Positions 55,440 through 64,000 of a stretch of DNA of 64,000 nt are shown one piece after another. The stretch lies in assembly GCA_019671005.1 (NCBI GenBank), contig CM033718.1:29714508-29778507 (forward strand), given 5' to 3'. The notes below the pieces were generated by a model. The model worked only from the letters and a program-made list of their open reading frames with translations, was not told the origin of the DNA and made no database searches. The position numbers were made by a program, and so were the translations under genes. Origin of the DNA: Hibiscus mutabilis (taxonomy: Eukaryota; Streptophyta; Magnoliopsida; Malvales; Malvaceae). Numbering within the stretch: position 1 is the stretch's first letter; every line of letters begins with the position of its first letter.

Positions 55440-57483
55440 AGTGCTTTCCCGACATAGTGATTTCCAATAGAACAGGGTATTGTGAAACTTCCAGGATCCT
55501 TCAACTTAGGTGGCATACGATTGTGCAACATTGCCATGCATCCCTCTGTCGCGGCAACTGTTTCAAACTCTCCTAGCCTTGTTCTTTTGGACACAATGTC
55601 TTTAAGGAACTTGGCATAGTTTGCCATTTGTTCAATTGCTTCCACCAATGGCAAGTTGATGTGGACTTGCTTTAGGATATCAAGAAACTTCTTGAATTGG
55701 TATTCTTGCTTTTGTCGCTTCAACCTTTGTGGGAATGGTGGTGTAAGTCGGATATCTTCGATCCTTTCATTGGTTTGAAACCTGATTGACGCCATTACCG
55801 GGACATCTGGAGTTGTCGAGGCATTATCAACTGGGGTTGCCGAGGCATGCTTATCGTAGGTTGCCAAGGAGTCGTCGGTTGCCGAGGCATGTTTATTGCC
55901 GGTTGCCGCGGTAATTCCTGGTTCAGCATCTGAGGCTTTGCCGCTAGGTTCGTCTTGATCTTTTTGTGGAGTTTTGTTTGACGAACGGGTTTGAACCTCT
56001 CTAAGTTGTTGGCCACTTCTAGTGGTGATCGCCTTACATTGCTCATGGCCAGTTCCTCTTGCGACTTCAGTATCGCTAGGTAAACCTCCTTGTGGTCTAG
56101 TATTCAGATTTTGAGCAAACTGTCCGACTTGATTTTCCAATGATTTGATTACCGCCTCTTGGTTTTGCAATATCATCTGGGTCCTGTTAATAAAAGCATC
56201 AGTTCTTTTTATGAAATTACTATTCTCAGCCATATAAGATTCAGTTTTCATCATAAAAACATTTAGAGAATTTTCCAAAGAACTAGATGTTGTCAGTTGT
56301 TGCTGCGGTATCTGTTGCCATGGCATATTCTGCTGGAATCCTGATGCTTGTGCATTCTGATTGTTCTGGTTTAGAGCATTGTTGGATTACTCCATGAAAA
56401 ATTCGGGTGCTTCTTCCAAGCTGGATTGTATGTATTTGACATCATGTTGTTGCTCCGATTGTAATTCCCCACATAGAAGCTGGATTCCGGATTCTGCATA
56501 CATTCAGAAGAATTATGGTTATCGCCACATAACTCACAAAAAGAATCCATTACCTTGACTTCATGTGTGTTGTTTGGTTTTTGCATGTTCTGGACCATCT
56601 TGGTTAAAGCGGCCAATTGTGCCGAAATTGAATCTGATGATCCTAGTTCATGTATTGTGGCTTGGCGTCTAACTCCTCCTCTTCTAGTGGATGGGAATTG
56701 ATAATCATTCTTGGCCAGCCTGTTTAAGATTTGAATTGCTTCTTCCGGCGACTTATCTAGGAGTATGTCGTTTGTCGAGGCATCTAGCATCATCCTTGTT
56801 GGTGTATTCACGGCGTTGTAAAACATTGTTACTTGAGTCCACACCGGGAATCCGTGTAGAGGGCATTTGTGTAGAAGTTCTCTATATCGCTCCCAAGCCT
56901 CGTACATGGATTCATCATCTGCCTGCCGAAAAGAAGTAATGTCGTTACGAAGCTTATCAGTCAAATTTGTAGGATTAAATCTAGCAAGGAAATCACGACA
57001 AAGATCAGTCCAAGATGTTATGGATCCGGCAGGAATGCTATTCAGCCATGCTTTCGCCCTATCCCTCAGTGAATAGGGGAATAATCTTAATCGTAGGACA
57101 TCGGGGGTGACTCCGTGTATCTTGAACGAGTTGCAAATCTCGAGGAAAGATTTAAGATGTTGCCGTGCATCTTCAGTTGCTGAGCCGCCAAATTGACCAA
57201 TTGTGTTGATCATATTAAACATTACCGGTTTCAACTCAAAGTGGTCGGCTTCAATTTCAAGTGCGACAACTCCTGGGTTAAGTCCATCAAGATCTTCTTC
57301 AAGATAGTCTCGAATAGTTCTGTTTCATGCAAGAATCACTCCTCCTCCTACTCGAACATCTTGATTCATATTGCCGTCTTGATTTGCCATTGCTTCTCTT
57401 ATCCTTCGTCTAAGTCTTTGTAAGGTTCGTTCGATTTCTGGATCAAAGGGATATTCTGGTGAAGTTGGTCTCGCCCTGGTCAT
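55440..57483 (-). pseudogene. Athila-like gag
   Basis: Start Met at 57481-57483, about 100 nt from the PBS. An N-terminal basic region, TGA at 57325-57327, then ALEIEADHFELKPVMFNMI, QFGGSATEDARQHLKSFLEI, LFPYSLRDRAKAWLNSIPAG, FLARFNPTNLTDKLRNDITS and FYNAVNTPTRMMLDAS, the Athila capsid. A zinc-knuckle-like CELCGDNHNSSEC is at about 56530-56490. A frameshift near 56380 is followed by a Gln-rich region (MPWQQIPQQQL), a coiled-coil-like stretch with KRTDAFINRTQMILQNQE, and CKAITTRSGQQL; the C-terminal part contains KHASAT repeats from the GCCTCGGCAAC motif. Confidence 0.9.
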
Positions 57484-57581
57484 ATACCAATGCAAAACCA
57501 AAGTTTGTTAGCCCTTTGAATTTTAAACAAGAAAAATAAAAAGAAAGTGCAAGAAAGTAAAAACAAAGTCGCTATTGCCAA

Positions 57582-57599
57582 TCCCCGGCAACGGCGCCA
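57582..57599 (-). other. Primer binding site, tRNA-Asp type
   Basis: Minus strand TGGCGCCGTTGCCGGGGA, 18 nt matching the complement of plant tRNA-Asp as I remember it. Six nt (AGTTTT) separate it from the LTR end. Confidence 0.92.
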
Positions 57600-57605
57600 A
57601 AAACT

Positions 57606-59126
57606 TGTTGCGCGTAATAAGTGCTACGCTAATGTGCAAGTGTACACGTCGCAAGTTATAGTATAAAAGATATCGTCTCCACAGGGATTGGTGCTACTTC
57701 AAGAATCTAGTCTCTTGCACTGTAAAAATAAAAACACAAATAAAAGATTATAGAAGTTTAACTAATCTAGAAAGCAAATAAGTAAAAGAAAAGATGAATT
57801 CAATTGAGAGAGATAGGCTAGGTTATCGTGAGTTGAGGTGTAATAGCCGATTGGATTGTCTTGGTAAAAGAGTGCACGGGCAACTCTCGGTTGCCGTGGC
57901 AACTTGCACGACGGGTTGCCTTGGCAACTAATTAATGGTTGCCCAGGCGACTAGTTGGGCAACTACTTGGGCGATCGGGCAGCAACTTCAAGGTTCGGTG
58001 GAGCGTTCTTCAATGGTTTCTTCTTATCCCTAATTCGAAACTCTAGCTACTTGTGCATGCCTTGATAATACATCCCTGCGTGAATCAAGGGTGAACAACA
58101 ACCAATCTTGCGCTCCTCTTAGCCGTTGAAATCCTTAACTTATTCCTAAGCCGGATTAATCTTCACCATCATTGGATTGCATAAAGATCATATTCATTCG
58201 TTTCTTGAATCTAACTCTCCCGATATTAGATAAATGGATGAAATCACGAGATCCTCTCCCAATTCACTCGCAAGCAATAATAAGAACCAAGAATGAATAA
58301 ACCTTGAAATAGAAAAGTGCAAACTCTTATTACCTAAACAAAAACCAAAAGTTTCTCACAACCACAAAACACAATAACCATAGCCAAGTAAATTTAGTTC
58401 ATGGCTAGGTTCCAAAGAAACACAGGATAAATAATCCCTAGCATGAACCCAATCGAACAAGGAAGAAAAGCTGAAGCTTGTCGAAAATTCCCCTTTGCTT
58501 CCTCTCTTGGTCTTGTCGAAATTCCCTCTTGCTCTCTCTATGCATCTTGTCGAAATCTCCTTGATATTTATAGGGCTAGGCCAAAGTCCTTCTTTGAGGA
58601 GGAGTTTGAGTTGGAGTTAAATTATCTTTAAAGAATATAATTATTTATTATAATTTTATTCCTATTAGAACTTCTCCTATCTTCTTGGAATTTAATTCTT
58701 CTTTAATCTCTGCATGGCAATCAAATTCCTTTGGGCTTGGGCTTTGCTCCACGTCATCTTGGGCTTGTCTAGTCATCAATTTCGACATCCCTATTGCATT
58801 TTCTCTTTGTCGACAATTGCCATGGCAACTGGCTCGGCGTCTCCTTCATGCATTGCCCTGGCAACTAGCTCGGCATATCCTTCATGCATTGCCCTGGCAA
58901 CTAGCTCGGCATTGCTTTGGCAAGTGATCCTGCACATACACACACAAAAACACACCAAAGCAGCATCTATTTCCACAAAAATCACCAAGTTATGTAATCA
59001 AGCTCAACGATTGAAGGAAACATGGATTAATGCATGAATGGCTAACTATGCAACTAATATGAGCCTAAGTCTAACAATAATATGAGTAAAAAGGGTAACA
59101 AAAATAGTACTTTTGAACACTTATCA
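57606..59126 (-). repeat. 5' LTR of the Athila-like element (1521 bp)
   Basis: Same ends as the left LTR. Retains the roughly 80 bp at 58319-58399 that the left copy lost. TATA box 58563-58572. GTTGCC-GT-GGCAAC at 57890-57903 and GTTGCC-TT-GGCAAC at 57915-57928. Confidence 0.93.
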
Positions 59127-59500
59127 ATACTCATGTTTTGAAATTGGATTTGTTACCTATTGTTATGCATGATTTTATGAATTGAGAAATGATTCATGTT
59201 ATCCCATGAGATTGATTTATGGTTTTCAAGAGGTTGCATCTTGACGAGAAAATGCTATGCATTGAGTTATGATTTAAAATGAGCTATGTTATGGTTTATG
59301 TTGATGCATTGGAAAACAGTAAGTTAACATGGTTTTAAAGTATATATTGGCAAGCGATGATGCTTATTATGATCGGATATAATTGGTCGACCAATAGGAT
59401 GAGAGTGCACTATAAAAATGTAGCAAAATTCGCATGTGCGTGTGTCCTTCGGCTCCACATTAGCGTAGCAACTATTGTTTTGAGGGTAACCAAAGTGTAT

Positions 59501-59707
59501 TGTGGTGAGAGCAGCAAGCACCGTAGGATCTAAGTCATGGTGAGTGCAACAAGCACCATGAGATCTGCCTTATGGAGAAAGTAGTAAGCTCCATAAGTAT
59601 TGGTGGAGAGAGCAGCAAGCTCCATCAATGAGTATCCGCATATCCGATGTATTTATTATGGAGAGTACAGCAAGCTCCATGTGCATAGGGATGGCGAAGC
59701 AACCATC
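59501..59707 (+). repeat. Array of six stem-loops with constant loop and changing stems
   Basis: Arms and loops: TGTGGTG/CACCGTA (59501-59525, two wobble pairs), TCATGGTG/CACCATGA (59535-59561), CTTATGGAG/CTCCATAAG (59569-59597), ATTGGTGGAG/CTCCATCAAT (59599-59629, one wobble), TATGGAG/CTCCATG (59657-59681, one wobble), GATGG/CCATC (59690-59707). The first five loops are all 11 nt and alike (AGAGCAGCAAG, AGTGCAACAAG, AAAGTAGTAAG, AGTACAGCAAG); the last is CGAAGCAA. Confidence 0.9.
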
Positions 59708-60482
59708 TGAGTCACTTGAATGCCAATATATGAGATTACATGTATCATGGTTTGAAATGAAATTGTATATGAGATTTATACATGAGACTATATCTTGAGA
59801 TATGTTTGAATGCCTAAGCATGTGAAGCTTGCATTGAGATTTGCTTTGGTTTAAAGCATGAAATTTCATGATACATATGTAAAGAGTTTAATGGTTTTGC
59901 TTTAATGGGTTTTAAAGCATGAGATTTGTTAAGAGCATGATGGGAAAAGGGTTTGATATGAAAAATGGTTTTCAACAATGTATTGTTATGCTTTTGTTTT
60001 GAGCATCCCTCACTAAGTATATAGCTTACGCTCTCTTTTATTAACAATGTAAAAAAGTAGTTTGTTCGGACTGCAAGGAAGCAAGAGAAGTGGTTCATTC
60101 GACGCTCTAAGCTCAAGTATGGTTTTAACATTTCAATAGTAATGGGATTGGCAATGGGTGGATACCTTGATGTTATAGGAGTGTATGCTTGATGAACTCC
60201 CTAGTTTGGCAAGTTTGTTTTTCCTTATTGAGATTGTAAATGGCCTATTATGTTTGGTTTATGTTTTGATATGATTTTTTGTCTTTGGTTTGATGTGGTT
60301 TTAGGAAGCATGCCTATAGATTTCCCTTTTGAGCATGTGATCATGGTATGGTGATGTTTCTGTTGTTAATGGTTGAGGATCGATCCCTAAATATTTTGCA
60401 TGTATGTTAGAAGCATGCCTAAGGGTTTATAATTGGTTTACGGATTGTTCATCGAGAAAAAAGTGACATTGTGTGTCCAGGC

Positions 60483-60690
60483 GTATCGATACACGGGATA
60501 CCGTATCGATACAGTAAGCTGAAAAGGATTGGTGTATCGATACAGTATGTATCGTAATAATACAGTGAAAGAAGGAATTGGCAAAACGTATCAATACTAA
60601 GGACCGTATCAATACGATTTTGAGCTACTGGAATTTGGGTTTTGAAATTACAAAGGACCGTATCGATATTGTTATTCGGCGTATCGATAC
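60483..60690 (+). repeat. Cluster of GTATCGATAC palindromes
   Basis: Perfect copies at 60483-60492, 60503-60512, 60534-60543 and 60681-60690; near-copies at 60588-60615 and 60659-60669. Confidence 0.9.
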
Positions 60691-61119
60691 CTGTTAGTTA
60701 AAGTGGTTAATTGGCATCTTCTGAAATTCTAAATCTTTGTGTTTTAGTCCTTGATTATTTTGTATGTGCAATTCAATGAGCTTGGATGGCCGAAATGAGT
60801 TGAGAATTTATGTGGTGGATCGAAAGCTGACTAATTAAAAAATGGTAACTTCAATTTCAAGTTAAGTCCATGTTTAACGATAGTTTTACAAAATGGTCCC
60901 TAAACGCTATTTGGGGTAATCGAATATCGATTTAACGCCCGATTGAGTTGAGATTTTGTATGCTGCTCTCTCTCACGCTTAGGTTAACTATGTTGCATCT
61001 AGAAAACATAAAAAGTAAATAAAATGGGTTGTTTATTGAAGTGAAACTTTTAGGTTTTACTCCAATATTCCCCGTGTGGCTCGCTCGATTCGGTCTTACG
61101 ATTAGACCAGGTCATTTCA

Positions 61120-61419
61120 GTAAACTAGATGCATGCCACGTGTAAAGTGAGACTAAAGTTCCGAGGACTATAGTTTACTGCCAAAGAAACCTGAGCATTG
61201 AAGTCATGCTGGCATACAATTTCATAGGACAAGTTCATCATCGAACATGTTAACTAGTTACAAGTTCAGGCATGCTAACAACATGCTGGCAATTTATTCA
61301 CAAATCAGCTGAGATACAAACCTAATTTTTTTTAGGGTTTGGTTGCATGGCAAACAAAGACAAATTAAACATGAATAATGCATGATTTTGAATGCATGAT
61401 AGAAATGGAGAACACTACA
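61120..61419 (-). repeat. Old Athila-like LTR, right part
   Basis: Minus strand begins TGTAGTGTTCTCC directly after a GTTTGGGGGTG polypurine tract; it is the start of the LTR whose end is at 45516-46077. Carries CATGCTGGCA and GCATGGCAA half-dyads. Confidence 0.6.
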
Positions 61420-62298
61420 CACCCCCAAACCTAAAAAGTGCATAGTCCTCAATGCATGAAAAAAACACATATATACAAAAACAAATAATGCATGATTATG
61501 AAAAAACATAATGAAATGTAGTAAAGGAGTTTGAGGGGAAGAAGACTCCCCTTCAGTTGAAGGTTTTGGCCTAGAAACGCGTGTCTTTCTCTTGACAAAA
61601 TTGCCCTTATTAGGGGTCATATGCTTCTTGCACTTGAGGCTCTTCTTTGATTCTAATGTCGCTGCTTGTAAAGTCCGTAGGACTTATTCGATCGAATTGT
61701 CGATGCATGATATTTCAGGAGCACATTTTGGCGTAGCAGGTATGGCGACGGCTTGGTTTCCTTCATCTTCAGATTCTATAGGAGAACAATGCTAGCAGTT
61801 TCAACAAGTACTAGTGATGTTGGGACTAGAGAGACCAGAGTAGGGGAAATCGGGACCGTATCCTCTAATTGTGGAGTTTTATCTCGAGAAGAATGGGGGC
61901 TTGCCGACACTGTCCCCTTGCCAAGGAGACTGGCAGAGAACTTAGAAAAAGTGGGCATAGGGAGCGTAGCTACTTCATCAAGGGTCTGCTTCAACACCTT
62001 GTCCCTAGTATGAATATATTTCCAAAATAGAGCATTTTTCTTTTCTATGTCCTCAATTTTGGCAATGAGAAACTCAAGTTGTTTGCTGATCGGGGACAAT
62101 GTTTCCACGACTGGTGCAGGCACAGAAGTTGCATCTGCAGCCTATGATGGTTTGGCCTTTGTCATAGGTGTTGCAATTGAGTGTTTTTCCCTTCTCTTTG
62201 GTTTCAATGGTTGTTAATTGCCTCCACAAAGCAGTACTGGTGGTGGATCCCTTGCTGCGCTAGATGCTATCGGTGTCGAGGGTAGGGATATCGCACTT
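61420..62298 (-). pseudogene. Remnant of the extra ORF and PPT of the old Athila-like element
   Basis: PPT GTTTGGGGGTG (61420-61430), preceded on the minus strand by TGCATTGAGGACTATGCAC (61441-61459), a decayed version of the AGGA stem-loop. Upstream readings (62123-61776 and 61620-61500) show a Ser/Pro/Thr-rich text with LEFLIAKIEDIEKKNALFW, in the place where the better copies have the QLMFMRYM block, and a basic KRKTRVSR end. I assign it by position and context; direct sequence similarity to the other copies is weak. Cut at 62298 by the next LTR. Confidence 0.5.
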
Positions 62299-64000
62299 GT
62301 AACACCCCTTCCCGGCTTGGTCAAAAACTGGGTCGGAGTATGTTACCGATGAACTAAGCAGAGGTCGATACCATATTTCCATGCGATAAAAAATGATATT
62401 AGGCTTTACATACATGAAAATGCATTACACCCAAGCCATCAGTTTATCTCGAGTCAATGATTAGCCAAATAGGACCAATTTACAACATTTACAAGCTTTA
62501 GGGACTTAATTGTAATTTCAATATTTTAGTGGTCCTTTTCTGAAATTAAGCTAACCAAAATGAAATTCATCAATCAAACAGTGAGTGCACACGTTTTCAT
62601 ATTTTTTAGAGTTCGTTTGTCCATTTAATTAAGCCTTGCAATTATCAGTGACTAAAATGTAAGCAATGCAAAATTGTGTTCTACACCTTTTAATCAATTT
62701 AACTGTCACCGTATCGATACTCCCCTTGTTGACCAACGTTGACCTAACCAAATATGCAAGTCCGTATTGATACTCCATCCACCGTATCAATACGCCCTAC
62801 ACTGAGATGATAGATTTTTGCTAGTTTACATTCAAATTGAACTATCTATCATGGTCCAAATGTAACGAAACTTTACCAACGAGTTTTAATCAACATAAAC
62901 TACTAGCATGCCAAATTTCGTACTAATCTGAATCTGTTTACCATGTTTTTACCTTTTGAGCCAAATATGCATATTTTAGTCACTTTTAAGCCATTTCAAA
63001 AGGGCCATTAGGGCATTACGCACCATTACACCACAAGCACACTATACACATATCAAAAGGACTTTATATGACTCTTCTAACAACTTTTCCACCTTGCTAG
63101 GAGTTCATAGGTACGATATACATTACTTACACTTGCTTGTGACTTGTTCAACACGACAACTCCTCCGATCTTCCGACTTGAATCTCTTAACCTGAAATGG
63201 ATGAAATGCAATGCATTAAGCTTACTTTGCCTAGTGAGGTAGTCAAAAATAACACAATGTCATGGAAATGCATCAAAATTCATATCTTTCCAATAGCAAT
63301 GAAATAGATCTATGATAGTAATGCAATGTTCATGTTCAATAACAAATAGTCCATATCTCACCAATAACCCTTGGATCGATTATTGATAGGGGATACGCGA
63401 ATTCCAACGCCTCGCCAAATCAATAAATGGTCTAGTTCCTTCTGCCTCGCCAATATGACCAATACCACAACACATCCCTTCGCCTCGCCAAATCAATATA
63501 GGTCGTAACCCTAGGACCGTAGTCCACCCGTACACTAAGCTCATGAATTCTATGGCATGCACGTTGTATCCAATGTCCCTCGAATCCAAGGTCCGGTAAC
63601 AATAGCAATAATTCATGTTCAAAATCAATAGCCATGTTCATTGTTCATAAGAAAAATAAATATTTCGATGTCTAAGTTCAATTACAATATCAATAGCAAT
63701 GGCAATGTCCAATGATCACAATGACATCAACGATGATCGATGCTTCATTTGCAATATTTCGATGATAATAATGATGCTAACATTAATGGTCAATGACAAT
63801 GGTTACATGAGTTCTATACCGATGCTATATCGATACTATGGTAATATCCTACACTTTCATGGTTCAATGACAATGGCGATGGTAATGAAAATAGCAATAT
63901 TCATTGACGATAATGATACCTATGTCCGGTGTTCAATAGAAATAACGATGACGATGACAATGATCAATACTCGTCACGATAGCTTACCAATACATACCAT
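62299..64000 (-). repeat. Chromovirus-type LTR, runs off the window
   Basis: Its minus-strand end, GGGAAGGGGTGTTACA, is at 62299; no PBS follows, so a solo LTR or truncated copy. Opposite-sense homologue of 9362-11458: the GGCATGCCATAGAATTC..ACGGTCC block lies at 63505-63562 and three GCCTCGCCAA motifs at 63410-63490. One perfect GTATCGATAC (62711-62720) and two near-copies (62763-62795). Confidence 0.7.

Larger units (their letters stand above)
47495..59126 (-). mobile_element. Athila-like LTR retrotransposon, complete structure, 11.6 kb
   Basis: 5' LTR 57606-59126, PBS 57582-57599, gag, protease, RT, RNase H, integrase, extra ORF, PPT 48934-48947, 3' LTR 47495-48933. Flanking 5-mers atgct (47490-47494) and atact (59127-59131) match 4 of 5, a TSD with one later change. 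The LTRs are alike apart from scattered substitutions and one deletion of about 80 bp. Reading frames are broken by TGA at 57325-57327, TAA at 54861-54863, 53598-53600 and 53355-53357, and frameshifts near 56380, 55425, 52178 and 50887, so it is not autonomous. Inserted into the solo LTR 46078/61119. Confidence 0.93.
59127..61119 (+). repeat. Solo chromovirus-type LTR, right part
   Basis: Continuation of 46078-47494. Contains the TATA box (59410-59418), hairpin array (59501-59707) and GTATCGATAC cluster (60483-60690), in the same order as in the LTR ending at 38331. Its end is eroded: GGTCATTTCA at 61119 stands where ..GGAGGTTACA is expected. ORFs on the opposite strand are not believed. Confidence 0.7.

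Noticed and set aside
57582..57599. tRNA-like match (Asp)
   Set aside because: Only the 18-nt acceptor complement is present; it is a primer binding site, not a tRNA gene. The same applies to 6778-6795, 24635-24646 and 38337-38348.
59324..60612. Four minus-strand ORFs of 61-105 codons
   Set aside because: Within a chromovirus LTR, opposite to its sense, composition-driven and without domains.

Overview
This window is plant nuclear DNA, almost certainly from a eudicot, and every recognisable feature in it is an LTR retrotransposon or a fragment of one. I found no convincing host gene, tRNA gene, rRNA or CRISPR array. The evidence for a plant is: chromovirus (Tekay/Del-like) Ty3/gypsy polyproteins with a C-terminal chromodomain and an initiator-tRNA-Met primer site, a Tat/Ogre-like element with a tRNA-Arg primer site, and Athila-like elements with a tRNA-Asp primer site plus an extra ORF downstream of pol. 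The gag type at 38.7 kb and the LTRs rich in GTATCGATAC remind me of Malvaceae (cotton/cacao relatives), but that is memory, not a test. Density and nesting suggest pericentromeric heterochromatin.

Layout. 1-3.5 kb: 3' part of a chromovirus (+) with PPT and the start of its 3' LTR. 3.5-9.36 kb: 5' part of a Tat/Ogre-like element (-): gag remnant, leader, PBS, 2.6 kb LTR. 9.36-12.4 kb: a chromovirus-type LTR (+) cut by an unrelated LTR (-). 12.4-18.5 kb: chromovirus (-) with truncated RT, PR, gag, mutated PBS and a 3.76 kb 5' LTR. 18.5-22.7 kb: 3' end of an Athila-like element (+): extra ORF, PPT, LTR. 22.7-28.3 kb: an apparently non-coding chromovirus-type element (+). 28.3-34.85 kb: 3' LTR and rearranged pol/gag of a chromovirus (-), joined head-to-head at 34.85 kb to a (+) pol fragment. 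36-40.2 kb: 5' LTR, PBS, gag and partial pol (+). 40.2-45.5 kb: another broken gag-pol (+) and LTR pieces. 45.5-62.3 kb: a three-layer nest: an old Athila-like LTR, split by a solo chromovirus LTR, split by an 11.6 kb Athila-like element (47495-59126, minus) with both LTRs and a near-perfect TSD. 62.3-64 kb: a chromovirus-type LTR (-).

No element looks autonomous: every polyprotein carries stops, frameshifts or deletions, several at catalytic positions. The Athila-like element at 47.5-59.1 kb is the youngest and most complete.

The most unusual signal is in non-coding parts. Two homologous LTRs carry arrays of consecutive stem-loops just downstream of a TATA box. Within each array the loop is constant while the stem sequence changes on both arms, and the loop differs completely between the two LTRs (36591-36794 and 59501-59707). 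A third LTR has five 55-bp repeats, each with a perfect 8-bp-stem hairpin. The Athila-like elements carry 3-4 copies of a 26-nt dyad in their 3' untranslated region, a doubled stem-loop plus polypurine module whose stems covary around a fixed AGGA loop, and a short dyad TTGCC-NN-GGCAA scattered through coding and non-coding parts alike. These are read by eye; folding and alignment tests are named under each finding.
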